Origin: Pleomorphomonas sp.
GTDB taxonomy: Bacteria > Pseudomonadota > Alphaproteobacteria > Rhizobiales > Pleomorphomonadaceae
NCBI GenBank assembly: GCA_029976075.1
Contig: JARKNW010000099.1
Coordinates: 1 to 38,056, forward strand
DNA length: 38,056 nt
Direction: 5' to 3'
Positions 18,440 to 25,255 of the stretch are shown one piece after another (the first letter of the stretch is position 1; each line of letters starts with the position of its first letter). A model generated the notes under the pieces. That model did not search any database. It was not told the origin of the DNA and saw only the letters and a list, made by a program, of their open reading frames with translations. Made by a program: the position numbers and the translations under genes.

Positions 18440-18546
18440 CTAGAGCAATTTCAGCAAAAGTGGGAACCGGTTTTGCGTCCGAAATTGCGGTGAAGAAAAC
18501 AGTTAGAGAATTTCTGGCGAACCGGAGTTCGCCAGACACGCTCTAG
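18440..18546. repeat. 107-bp palindromic intergenic repeat (rhizobial type)
   Basis: The element is bounded by CTAGAGC (18440-18446) and its inverse GCTCTAG (18540-18546). Inside are two further inverted pairs: GCAATTTC (18445) with GAAATTGC (18481), flanking AAGTGGGAACCGGTTTTGCG, and TCTGGCGAAC (18513) with GTTCGCCAGA (18527). The AGTGGGAACCGGTTTTGCGT core is one I know as a very abundant intergenic sequence in Rhizobiales genomes. It ends 10 bp before the maf start. Confidence 0.8.
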
Positions 18547-18556
18547 GGTGGGCCTG

Positions 18557-19186
18557 ATGACCAATCGTCCTGTTCTGGTTCTGGCATCCGCGAGCCCGCG
18601 CCGCGTCGCCCTGCTCAACCAGCTGGGTATCGCGCCCGATCTCATGCTGCCGGCCGACATCGACGAAACTCCCGGCCGCGCCGAACTGCCGCGCCGCCTG
18701 GCTCGTCGCCTTGCCCGCGCCAAGGCCGAGGTGGCGGCGCATCGCGTACCGCTGCAGGACTATCCCGGTCGCGAAGTGCTCGTGCTCGCCGCCGATACGG
18801 TGGTGGCCGTCGGCCGCCGCATCCTGCCGAAGGCGGAGACCTTTGCCGAGGCGGAGGCCTGCATCGCGCTGCTTTCTGGCCGCACGCATCGCGTCTTCAC
18901 CGGCCTCGCGCTTGCCACGCCATCCGGCCTCAGGGAAAAGCTGGTCGAGACGCGCATTCGCTTCAAGCGCCTGTCGTCGCATGAAATGGCCGACTATCTC
19001 GCCTCCGGCGAATGGCAGGGCAAGGCCGGCGGCTATGCCGTTCAGGGCTTTGCCGGTGCCTTCGTCGCGTCGGTGGCCGGGTCCTATTCGTCGGTGGTGG
19101 GACTGCCGCTGCACGAGACGGCTCACCTGCTCGAATCCGCTCGCTACCCGGTGCGGGCGCGCTGGGTTGATGGAGCGATCGCCTGA
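18557..19186 (+). CDS. maf: Maf family nucleotide pyrophosphatase
   Basis: A 209-residue cytoplasmic nucleoside-triphosphate pyrophosphatase of the Maf/HAM1 fold that hydrolyses dTTP/UTP or modified nucleotides. Family blocks are LVLASASPRRVALLNQLGI (residues 6-24, with the S-x-S-P-R-R substrate loop), LVLAADTVV with the catalytic Asp, LLSGRTHRVFTGLAL, and GKAGGYAVQGFAGAFV with the Gln-Gly element. GTG 18548 is also in frame; ATG 18557 fits relatives better. The stop overlaps the yacG start by one base (TGATG), so the two are coupled. Confidence 0.95.
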   Translation: MTNRPVLVLASASPRRVALLNQLGIAPDLMLPADIDETPGRAELPRRLARRLARAKAEVAAHRVPLQDYPGREVLVLAADTVVAVGRRILPKAETFAEAEACIALLSGRTHRVFTGLALATPSGLREKLVETRIRFKRLSSHEMADYLASGEWQGKAGGYAVQGFAGAFVASVAGSYSSVVGLPLHETAHLLESARYPVRARWVDGAIA

Positions 19187-19374
19187 TGGTCGTGCCAAAG
19201 GGCCCCCGCTGCCCCAACTGCGGCGAACCGACCGATCCGGCCTTCAAGCCGTTCTGCAGCAAGCGCTGCAAGGACGTCGATCTCAACAGGTGGCTGAAGG
19301 GCGCCTACTCGATCCCGGTCGTCGAATACGACGATCTTCCCATGCCTGACGATGACGTCGACGGCCGCTCCTGA
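19186..19374 (+). CDS. yacG: DNA gyrase inhibitor YacG (zinc-binding)
   Basis: A 62-residue zinc protein with the four-Cys knuckle CPNC (Cys9, Cys12) and FCSKRCKDVDLNRWL (Cys24, Cys28), then the usual YSIPV segment and an acidic tail. E. coli YacG binds GyrB and inhibits gyrase. It is coupled to maf through the TGATG overlap. tRNA-Phe follows. Confidence 0.95.
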   Translation: MVVPKGPRCPNCGEPTDPAFKPFCSKRCKDVDLNRWLKGAYSIPVVEYDDLPMPDDDVDGRS

Positions 19375-19561
19375 GCGCCAAGGTCACCGGGACTGTTGTG
19401 GGGAGGGTGGTCTTCACCCTTGAAATGGCTCGCCTTTCCATTCCTTGCCGGCGTAGTTGATTTTTCCCGTCAAACCCTCTGGACAGGTTCGCAAGGACTA
19501 TCTATAAGGCCCGTGCTTCGCCGTTGGGACGCAACCAAACGCCCGGTGGATCGCGGCAAGT

Positions 19562-19637
19562 GCCTGAGTAGCTCAGTTGGTAGAGCATGCGACTGAAAAT
19601 CGTAGTGTCGGTGGTTCAATTCCGCCCTCAGGCACCA
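19562..19637 (+). tRNA. tRNA-Phe (GAA anticodon)
   Basis: A complete 76-nt cloverleaf. Acceptor GCCTGAG pairs with CTCAGGC, the D arm is GCTC/GAGC, and anticodon stem TGCGA/TCGTA encloses loop CTGAAAA with anticodon GAA. A five-base variable loop is followed by a T arm with TTCAATT, and CCA is encoded. It is the first of a lower-homology stretch with one unknown gene, but I see no direct repeat of its 3' end downstream. Confidence 0.97.
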
Positions 19638-19966
19638 TTTTTATCAATTAAGTGTAGATGAAAGAATTGGTTAGTGGTGCTGTCGCCACTTGCTTCCCGC
19701 TTCTGCTCCACCTTTCGCTCGGCGCTCAGATATCGCAAGACAGCGTACCATCCGCGCCGACGGCGAAATCCGCCCATGCTGTCGTCTCTTGAAACGCCTT
19801 CGCCATTTTCCTTATTGGCGTGGCTCTTGAGACCTACGAGCCTTCTCAGTCGATTCCGGTGGGCGAGAGAACACACACGTCTTCGGCTTGAGCTTTTCAT
19901 AGGCCATCGTACGGCACTCTGGTTGCGCCCGTTTCTTGCTGTTTGCAAAGCTGTTATGATTTTGGC
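19638..19966. other. 329-bp stretch after tRNA-Phe without a supported gene
   Basis: Frames crossing this stretch on both strands lack domains and good start sites. It is less GC-rich than its surroundings. I see no integrase fragment, no duplicated tRNA end and no hairpin terminator. It presumably holds the promoter of the gene at 19967. Confidence 0.4.
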
Positions 19967-20410
19967 ATGGCGAAAGGCGTTCTCAAGTTCTTCTTCGATT
20001 ATGGTGCAGGTGGCTGTCTTTGGGCTGGTGACGCGGCAACACGTGACAAGCTCGGTGTAGGACCAGTCGATGCGTCATCCTTTGATATTGAAGGACGAGT
20101 GAGCCAACCTTGCCGCGTGGAGCTTTCTGAAAAGGCTCAAGATTTGCGGAATCAACTGGACTTCGAGCACTCTGGTTATCTTAACCCTCTATATCCGCTC
20201 GATCCGAGCCTTTGGACTCAGGCCCTCTGTGATCGGTTCAATGCGAATGTGGACAGGCTAGTCGCGCTTTTACGCCAGGAGATTGGTGAGTATTACAACA
20301 TCTCGGACGAACAAATCCGCTATGTTGAAGATCCTCACCTTGATGATTATCTGGCGGTCAATCCCGGGCTTGCGAGATTGAACGAGGTCAAGGTTCCAAC
20401 CGTCCGCTAA
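19967..20410 (+). CDS. Hypothetical protein, unknown function
   Basis: A 147-residue soluble, acidic product. No signal peptide or membrane segment is visible. Notable stretches are FFFDYGAGGCLWAGDAA near the start, a DFEHSGYLNPLYPLDPSLWTQALCDRFNANVDRL centre, and EDPHLDDYLAVNPGLARLNEV at the end. The sequence reads as a folded protein with normal residue balance, unlike the GC shadows, so I take it as real. The start ATG 19967 lies eight codons into a longer frame. It stands alone downstream of tRNA-Phe in a locally lower-GC region, so recent acquisition is possible. I do not recognise the family. Confidence 0.65.
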   Translation: MAKGVLKFFFDYGAGGCLWAGDAATRDKLGVGPVDASSFDIEGRVSQPCRVELSEKAQDLRNQLDFEHSGYLNPLYPLDPSLWTQALCDRFNANVDRLVALLRQEIGEYYNISDEQIRYVEDPHLDDYLAVNPGLARLNEVKVPTVR

Positions 20411-20596
20411 GGCTAAAGTCACCGACTATCAAATACCAGCGGGTATCTTTCCTGCCCAGGTCCGCGGCCCGGCAGGTTGGGCGCATATCGCTTCCCGCCG
20501 CTAGGTTTGAGGCTGCATTTGCCATGTGCGAGCCGTCGGTGTTCGCGGTGACATGTTGAGCGAGGGGCAGGATTGGCGGGCGTGATGTCGCTCTGA

Positions 20597-21022
20597 TTAC
20601 TGTCGCCCGCTCTTTGTGCTTGTCTGCTCGCTCGCAGGAATCCGCGCGATCACCTTGATCTCGAAATCGAAGCCGGCCAGCCAGTTCACACCAATGGCCG
20701 TCCAGTTGGGGTAGGGCCGTTCACTGAACACCTGCTGTTTGACGGTCATGATCGCCCCAAACTGGTTCTCCGGATCGGTATGGAAGGTCGTTACGTCGAC
20801 GATGTCGTCGAAGGCGCAGCCGGCGGCATCCAGCGTCGCCTTCAGGTTGTCGAAGGCCAGTTCAACTTGGCGACGGAAATCCGGTTCGGGGGAACCATCC
20901 GAACGGCTGCCGACCTGGCCGGAGACGAACAGCAGGTCGCCCGTGCGTATCGCGGCGGAGTAGCCATGCTCTTCATAGAGGGCGTGCCTGTTGGCTGGGA
21001 AGACGGCGTCGCGCTGGGCCAT
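20597..21022 (-). CDS. RidA/YjgF family protein
   Basis: A 141-residue Rid-superfamily protein, probably a trimeric cytosolic enamine/imine-handling enzyme or ligand binder. Family hallmarks are YSAAIRTGDLLFVSGQVG (about residues 22-39), the AFDNLKATLDAAGCAFDDIVDVTTFHTD block and a C-terminal strand FEIKVIARIP. The catalytic Arg of RidA (normally in the V-A-R-L-P segment) is absent: the aligned segment reads GVNWLAGFDFEIKV. This points to a non-RidA subfamily without the classical 2-iminopropanoate deaminase activity. The start is Met 21022 (MAQRDAVFPANRH). It is divergent from a tetR gene across 160 bp carrying three operator-like repeats, so it is probably that regulator's target. Confidence 0.85.
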   Translation of the reverse strand: MAQRDAVFPANRHALYEEHGYSAAIRTGDLLFVSGQVGSRSDGSPEPDFRRQVELAFDNLKATLDAAGCAFDDIVDVTTFHTDPENQFGAIMTVKQQVFSERPYPNWTAIGVNWLAGFDFEIKVIARIPASEQTSTKSGRQ

Positions 21023-21100
21023 GTCGGTCTCTTTTCTGAAATGCAAGAGGAGGGCTGCTCCCGCGATATCGAGGAAGCTTCTCGTGTCGCACTGTTTGAT

Positions 21101-21164
21101 ATACGGTGCGTATGTGAATTAATCCGCATACACCCCGTATGTCAAGTTCACATACGGGGCGTAT
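21101..21164. promoter_or_regulatory. Three operator-like inverted repeats between ridA-like and tetR genes
   Basis: Three copies of one 13-bp palindrome are seen: ATACGGTGCGTAT at 21101-21113, the reverse-oriented ATACACCCCGTAT at 21128-21140, and ATACGGGGCGTAT at 21152-21164. The half-site is ATACG. Centres are 27 and 24 bp apart, i.e. 2-3 helical turns. They lie 21-84 bp before the tetR start and 79-142 bp before the ridA-like start, so they probably bind the TetR protein and control both directions. Confidence 0.8.
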
Positions 21165-21184
21165 ATGAGTTCGAGGCGAGGGGG

Positions 21185-21778
21185 ATGGCTAGGCGACGCA
21201 TTGAGACGATGGAAGAGAACCGCGCCAAACTGATTGCCGCGGCCCGCAAGGCATTCGCGGAGAAGGGCTATTCCGATGCGTCCATGGATGAGCTGACGGC
21301 CAGCGTTGGCCTGACGCGCGGTGCGCTCTATCACAACTTCGGCGACAAGCGCGGCCTCCTCGCCGCCGTCGTCGATCAGATCGACACGGAGATGGCCATG
21401 CGCGCTCAAGATGTTGGGGCGCGGGCTAGTGACGACTGGCAGGCGATGCTGGCCGAGGGGGCCGCCTACATTGAAATGGCGCTCAATCCCGAGGTCCAGC
21501 GCATCGTCCTCCTCGACGGTCCAGCGGTACTCGGCGATCCCTCGCAATGGCCGAGCCAGAGCCGCTGTCTGCAAGTCACCAAACAGGCGGTGGAGCATCT
21601 CATCGAACAGGGCATCATGATGCCGCTCGATGCGGAGGCCGCGGCGAGGCTCATCAGCGGGGCCGCCCTCAACGCCGCACTTTGGGTCGCCGCCAGCGAA
21701 AATCCAACAGAGGTTCTGCCCAAGGCGCTGGAGGCCTTCCGTGCCTTGGCGTCCGGCCTTCTCGCGAAGCGGGCTTGA
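21185..21778 (+). CDS. TetR/AcrR family transcriptional regulator
   Basis: A 197-residue repressor. The N-terminal HTH is canonical: LIAAARKAFAEKGYSDASMDELTASVGLTRGALYHNFGDKRGLL (about residues 15-58). The C-terminal ligand-binding and dimer domain resembles the TetR_C group found in AcrR-like proteins (YIEMALNPEVQRIVLLDGPAVLG). Start ATG 21185 begins MARRRIETMEENR; a longer open frame upstream is divergent-promoter sequence. Its likely operators are the three ATACG-type palindromes just upstream, giving autoregulation and control of the divergent ridA-like gene. The inducer is unknown. Its 3' third is overlapped on the opposite strand by the end of the iron-permease-like frame. Confidence 0.92.
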   Translation: MARRRIETMEENRAKLIAAARKAFAEKGYSDASMDELTASVGLTRGALYHNFGDKRGLLAAVVDQIDTEMAMRAQDVGARASDDWQAMLAEGAAYIEMALNPEVQRIVLLDGPAVLGDPSQWPSQSRCLQVTKQAVEHLIEQGIMMPLDAEAAARLISGAALNAALWVAASENPTEVLPKALEAFRALASGLLAKRA

Positions 21779-22188
21779 GACCCGGCAGAGTTCGTTGAGA
21801 GAGATGTTCTCGTCAAACTGAGTCCGCCAATCGCGCCGCCAGGAACCGCTCCGTCGTCACCATCTTCCGCTTTCGGCTCTGGATGGCTGGCACAGATCTC
21901 CTCAAGCGTAACCTCGTCGAGCCTCTCGATGCCGACGCACTTGTAGCGCGCTTCCGATCCGCGGATCAGTTCGGTGATCTTGGCCTGCAAGGCTTTGCCA
22001 TCGCGTTTCCGGGAGTTCTGCAGCGTAAACAGCGTAAGGAAGGTGACGATGGTCGCCAGCGTGTTGATGACCAGTTGCCAGGTGGCGAAAAAGCCGAAGG
22101 TCCGGCCGGAGATGCCTCGGACGAGGATTGTCGCTGCGGCAAGGACAAGGCTCACGGGACTGCCCGACCATTTGGGAAGGGTGGCCAA
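21466..22188 (-). CDS. Low-affinity iron permease-like membrane protein with an antisense C-terminal extension
   Basis: The first 85 or so residues of this 240-residue frame match the small low-affinity iron permease family: SLVLAAATILVRGISG (TM1), FGFFATWQLVINTLATIVTFLTLFTLQNSRKRDGKALQAKITELI, and a CVGIERLDEVTLEEI end. The family normally stops soon after that point, at about 21880. Here no stop is met and the frame runs about 310 bases antisense into tetR, giving Ser/Arg/Ala-rich sequence without family character. The 5' end is also odd: the only start is TTG 22188, and the usual N-terminal residues are missing. It is probably a decaying gene or one with a lost stop. A functional short form is possible only if the tail is tolerated. 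Confidence 0.55.
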   Translation of the reverse strand: MATLPKWSGSPVSLVLAAATILVRGISGRTFGFFATWQLVINTLATIVTFLTLFTLQNSRKRDGKALQAKITELIRGSEARYKCVGIERLDEVTLEEICASHPEPKAEDGDDGAVPGGAIGGLSLTRTSLSTNSAGSQARFARRPDAKARKASSALGRTSVGFSLAATQSAALRAAPLMSLAAASASSGIMMPCSMRCSTACLVTCRQRLWLGHCEGSPSTAGPSRRTMRWTSGLSAISM

Positions 22189-22388
22189 GGCTTTTGAGTG
22201 TCAGCTGAATTTGGATCTCGGCGATCAGCTTTGCTTCGCCATTATCCCATTCATATCTCCGACCGACGGACCATAGAGAGCTGCCGCCCGCCTGGTTTTG
22301 GGGCCAGATCGGACGGCAGCGTTCAGTGTCGGTCGGACCCGGCCGAGAGTTTCATGTCCTGGCCGTTCGCGGTCACGATTGAGGAAGT

Positions 22389-22964
22389 TCAGGCCGGCGG
22401 GCGGCGCAACGGATCCTCGACCGGCGGCATCACATCGGGATCGTAGCCGGTCCAGCCGCTCTCACGATAAGTCCGCTCACGTTCGGCGATGTCTACCGGC
22501 GGCGTCTCGTCCAGAAGGCGGGCAACCAGGGCGTCCTGGCTGTCGTCGGCCCGTACGGTGATCATCGTGCCCCCGCGCCGGATTGCCTCGGCGTAGACCT
22601 CGGCTTCCTCGGACGACATGCCCGAGCTGGTGAGGGCATCGACGATACCGCCAGCCACGCCACCGGCAACCGCACCCGCCGCGAGGCCGGCCAGGGTCGA
22701 AACGAACCAGCCGGTGGCCACTATCGGGCCCAGACCGGGTATGGCCAACAGGCCGACACCGGCGAGCGCGCCGGCACCACCGCCCAGCACGGCACCAATG
22801 CCGGAACCAGCGGCGGTGGCCTCCGCCCCGTCACTGACGCGGTTTTCGTCGCTTTCGGGCGAAACCACGGAGATGTCGTCGTTGGAAATGCGAGCTGCGC
22901 GGAGCCGATCCACCACCGCCATGGCATCGGACCAGCTGTCGTAAAGTCGGGTATGGGTGCTCAT
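22389..22964 (-). CDS. YflT-like general stress protein with glycine-zipper segment
   Basis: A 191-residue protein. The N-terminus (TRLYDSWSDAMAVVDRLRAARISNDDISVVSPE) resembles the general stress protein 17M / YflT domain, a small ferredoxin-like fold. The centre is a long Gly/Ala membrane-like stretch (SGIGAVLGGGAGALAGVGLLAIPGLGPIVATGW...GGVAGGIVDAL). The C-terminal part (EEAEVYAEAIRRGGTMITVRADD) is typical of the stress-protein group. It lies 51 bp downstream of the secreted-protein gene on the same strand with no promoter seen in between, so it is probably transcribed from the EcfG-type promoter at 23514-23538. Confidence 0.8.
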   Translation of the reverse strand: MSTHTRLYDSWSDAMAVVDRLRAARISNDDISVVSPESDENRVSDGAEATAAGSGIGAVLGGGAGALAGVGLLAIPGLGPIVATGWFVSTLAGLAAGAVAGGVAGGIVDALTSSGMSSEEAEVYAEAIRRGGTMITVRADDSQDALVARLLDETPPVDIAERERTYRESGWTGYDPDVMPPVEDPLRRPPA

Positions 22965-23015
22965 GATGCTATCCTTCCCAAGTGTCTGATGTAGTTAGGG
23001 CTTTGCTTTGGCGCC

Positions 23016-23393
23016 TCAGTCCGCGCTGATGGTGCCCTTGTAGTCGACGGCTACGGAGACTGTCGCGCCGTTGTGACGAGCGTGCCCCCGCCAGATACCG
23101 TCTTCCGACTGGGCAAGGCCGCTCACATCAGTGTAGCCAGACTCCTCAAGCCAGGAGCGAGCCTGTGCTTCCGTGAAGCTGTTGGCCCCGGGGGTCACGT
23201 CCCCTTTCGACGGGGCGGGCTGGGCGGCTGGCGCATTCGGCGCCGTCGGTGCCGCCGGATCTGGAGCCGGCGTTGCAGGGTCGGCAGGCGCTGCGTTGGG
23301 TGCCGCCGGATCCGATGGTGCCGGGGTGGTCTGGGCGAATGCGCTGCCGCCGAAAACAAGAACAGTGGCCATGCAAAGTGAGGCGAGTTTCAT
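23016..23393 (-). CDS. Secreted Pro/Ala-rich small stress-associated protein
   Basis: A 125-residue exported protein. It has a signal peptide (LCMATVLVFGGSAFAQ, cleavage after AFA). A linker of about 45 residues built on Asp-Pro-Ala-Ala-Pro-like repeats follows, then a C-terminal domain of about 55 residues (SFTEAQARSWLEESGYTDVSGLAQSEDGIWRGHARHNGATVSVAVDYKG) that resembles PepSY-like folds. Its likely location is the periplasm. A consensus EcfG promoter lies 120 bases upstream on its strand, so it probably belongs to the general stress regulon and leads a two-gene unit with the YflT-like gene. The function is unknown. Confidence 0.75.
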   Translation of the reverse strand: MKLASLCMATVLVFGGSAFAQTTPAPSDPAAPNAAPADPATPAPDPAAPTAPNAPAAQPAPSKGDVTPGANSFTEAQARSWLEESGYTDVSGLAQSEDGIWRGHARHNGATVSVAVDYKGTISAD

Positions 23394-23513
23394 CGGGATC
23401 TCCTCGGACGTTTGGGGTCACTGCCGGTCAAACGGAGCCGGGAGACGGCAACCGACCGGCGACTTTGGAGAATGCTGAGATGGCATCTGCCAACATCTCT
23501 GCTCCGTCTGATC

Positions 23514-23538
23514 AACGTTGCGCTGTGGGATTAGTTCC
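23514..23538 (-). promoter_or_regulatory. EcfG-type promoter (GGAAC-N16-CGTT)
   Basis: On the minus strand GGAAC (23538-23534), a 16-base spacer, and CGTT (23517-23514): a perfect match to the alphaproteobacterial general-stress sigma factor consensus. It points at the secreted Pro/Ala-rich protein gene. Confidence 0.75.
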
Positions 23539-23650
23539 ATCAGCGGGCGGTGCTGTTTCCCGCGCTTGACCCGGTGGCTTCGTGCGCATCCCGAGGGCTC
23601 GCATGAAAATCGCTCGAAGGAAAAACAGGGCGGAACCGTTTCGTATCTGA

Positions 23651-23675
23651 GGAATTCAGTTGGGGGTGTTTCGTC
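23651..23675 (+). promoter_or_regulatory. Weak EcfG-type promoter in front of the sigma factor gene
   Basis: GGAAT (23651-23655), 16-base spacer, CGTC (23672-23675), 72 bp before the ECF sigma factor start. One mismatch per box against GGAAC-N16-CGTT. It would allow autoregulation if used. Confidence 0.4.
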
Positions 23676-23747
23676 CAATCAAGCTGGGTGGCCGAACTCA
23701 GAGCCGCCTGCTTGGTTCCATACCGGCTCGAAACTCAAAAGCGCATC

Positions 23748-24224
23748 ATGATGTCCGATGATATTCTTACATATTTGCCGGCTATGCGCGCTTTTGCGCG
23801 TTCGCTTTGCGGCAATGCTACCGACGCCGACGATCTGGTCCAGGAAACCCTTGTGAGGGCCATCGAGAATATCTCAAGCTATACGCCCGGCACCAATCTG
23901 CGTGCCTGGCTGTTCACCATCATGCGAAACCGCTTCTATTCCAACTGCATCAAGCGGGCCCGCGAGCGGACGGGAGATGAGGACTGTGCCTCCCAGCAGC
24001 CCACGGTCTCGGCCCAGCAGGAGTGGCAGGTCCGGATCAAGGAGCTGGATGAGGCCCTTGAAGAGCTGCCCGTCCACTATCGCGAAGCGATCGTTCTGGT
24101 CGTGGTGCTGGAGGAAAGCTACGCCCACGCCGCCGAAATCCTCAACTGCGATATCGGAACGATCAAGAGCCGCATCAACCGCGGCCGCAAGATATTGCGC
24201 GCCGCCATGGGCGAGGAAGTCTAG
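23748..24224 (+). CDS. ECF sigma factor, EcfG-like (general stress response)
   Basis: A 158-residue RNA polymerase sigma-70 family factor with region 2 (LPAMRAFARSLCGNATDADDLVQETLVRAIENI...GTNLRAWLFTIMRNRFYS) and region 4 (ALEELPVHYREAIVLVVVLEESYAHAAEILNCDIGTIKSRINRGRKIL). No extra domain. The wording DADDLVQETLV and GTNLRAWLFTI is close to the EcfG class that drives the general stress response in alphaproteobacteria, normally controlled by the NepR anti-sigma and PhyR anti-anti-sigma pair. Neither has its usual place next to this gene, so this may be a secondary EcfG paralogue. Start ATG 23748 or the next codon ATG 23751. At least four GGAAC-N16-NGTT promoters lie within 4 kb. Confidence 0.88.
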   Translation: MMSDDILTYLPAMRAFARSLCGNATDADDLVQETLVRAIENISSYTPGTNLRAWLFTIMRNRFYSNCIKRARERTGDEDCASQQPTVSAQQEWQVRIKELDEALEELPVHYREAIVLVVVLEESYAHAAEILNCDIGTIKSRINRGRKILRAAMGEEV

Positions 24225-24272
24225 CCGAAGCGAATCTCGTCTGTCGCGGTTGGCTCGTGACGCCGAGTGAAT

Positions 24273-24297
24273 GGAACTTCTCATGCGGTTGTCGGTT
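24273..24297 (+). promoter_or_regulatory. EcfG-type promoter (GGAAC-N16-GGTT)
   Basis: GGAAC (24273-24277), 16-base spacer, GGTT (24294-24297), 144 bp upstream of the first DUF892 gene and just after the sigma factor gene. Confidence 0.65.
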
Positions 24298-24441
24298 GGA
24301 TTCCTCGCATGCCGCTGGATGCGGGACCGGCAGCCACGAGGGCGTGGCTGATCACCGAATATGGAAAGAGAGGCTGCTCTCTTCCTCCCCCCGAGACGCA
24401 TGACGAAGAGTTTGTCGCCATATCCCAGGAGGGCAAGACCC

Positions 24442-24948
24442 ATGGACGATATCCGTGAACACTATGTGGCGTGGCTGCGTGACGCCCACGCTATGGAAGA
24501 GCAGGCCCTGACGATGATGCGTGGCATGCTGTCGCGCCTGGAGAACTACCCCGTTCTCTGCGCCCGCATGGAGCAGCACGTAGCCGAGACTGAACGCCAG
24601 GCCGAGTCACTTCGAAAGCTGCTGGAGGGGCGCGATAGCGGTGCTTCGGTCATGAAGGACACGCTTGGCAAGGCGACCGCCTTGGGGCAGGCGCTGGGCG
24701 GCATGTTTGCCGACGATGAGGTCATCAAGGGCGTGATGGCGAGCTATACCTTCGAACAGATGGAGGTCGCCGCCTACAAGGTGCTCATTTCCACGGCCGC
24801 GGTTCTCGAAGACACCACGGCAATTCCCGTGTTCGAACAGAATCTTGCCGAAGAGCAGGACATGGCCGACTGGCTGTTCGATCACCTCGACCAAACGACG
24901 CGAATCTTCCTGGCACGCGACGAAGCCGGCCTTCCGGCTCGCCGCTGA
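24442..24948 (+). CDS. DUF892 / YciF-like ferritin-superfamily protein
   Basis: A 168-residue all-helical protein of the ferritin-like DUF892 family (E. coli YciE/YciF), expressed under stress. The start, DDIREHYVAWLRDAHAMEEQALTMM, has the first metal-type Glu pair. The second half has SYTFEQMEVAAYKVLISTAAVL and FEQNLAEEQDMADWLFDHL, placing acidic residues for a possible di-iron site. ATG 24442 is chosen because AGGAGGG precedes it; the frame is open further upstream without homology. It follows an EcfG-type promoter. A second, distinct DUF892 gene is at 27751. Iron or peroxide handling is the family guess; it is not proven. Confidence 0.85.
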   Translation: MDDIREHYVAWLRDAHAMEEQALTMMRGMLSRLENYPVLCARMEQHVAETERQAESLRKLLEGRDSGASVMKDTLGKATALGQALGGMFADDEVIKGVMASYTFEQMEVAAYKVLISTAAVLEDTTAIPVFEQNLAEEQDMADWLFDHLDQTTRIFLARDEAGLPARR

Positions 24949-24973
24949 TACGCCGCCTCGGTCTGTCGCAAAC

Positions 24974-25005
24974 AAAGCCGCCGCACCATGTCGTGTGGCG
25001 GCTTT
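24974..25005 (+). terminator. Rho-independent terminator after DUF892 gene
   Basis: AAAGCCGCC (24974-24982) and GGCGGCTTT (24997-25005) form a 9-bp stem, with an inner CAC/GTG pair, 25 bp after the stop. A T-rich stretch (ATTTTTT) follows about 10 bases later. Confidence 0.65.
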
Positions 25006-25039
25006 GAAAAGCGGGATTTTTTGCAGATCGACCTGCCGT

Positions 25040-25255
25040 TCAGTCTGACGTCGACGGATCTTCTGCTGAGCCACGTGCCCGTTGGCATTCAAGGGCTTTC
25101 CCAAGCTCCACCGCCAGCTCGCGCAACCGTTCAGGTACAGGCTCGGCGGCAATGGCGTCTATCAGGCGCTTCGCGGCCGTCTGCAGCCTGGAGAGGTCGT
25201 CTCCTGGCATCTGCTCACAATGTGGGTCGTCGGCGGAGGGTGGAGTTGGGCACAT
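25040..25255 (-). CDS. Small protein resembling the NepR anti-sigma factor (tentative)
   Basis: A 71-residue acidic product with no membrane segment. Its middle, LQTAAKRLIDAIAAEPVPERLRELAVELGKAL (about 23-54), looks like the two short helices around an E-P-V/I-P-x-R turn that characterise NepR, the anti-sigma factor of EcfG. The flanking ends are low-complexity, as in NepR. It lies about 0.8 kb from the EcfG-like sigma gene and inside the same stress cluster, on the opposite strand. The start ATG 25255 has no strong ribosome site. The similarity is by eye and short, so this could also be an unrelated small helical protein. Confidence 0.45.
   Translation of the reverse strand: MCPTPPSADDPHCEQMPGDDLSRLQTAAKRLIDAIAAEPVPERLRELAVELGKALECQRARGSAEDPSTSD

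Noticed and set aside
19562..20596. Integrated element bounded by a tRNA-Phe att duplication
   Set aside because: No repeat of the tRNA 3' end and no integrase were found in the window.
24267..24458. 63-codon frame between the ECF gene and the DUF892 gene
   Set aside because: It starts at the EcfG-type promoter, has no ribosome site or recognisable sequence, and overlaps the start of the DUF892 gene.
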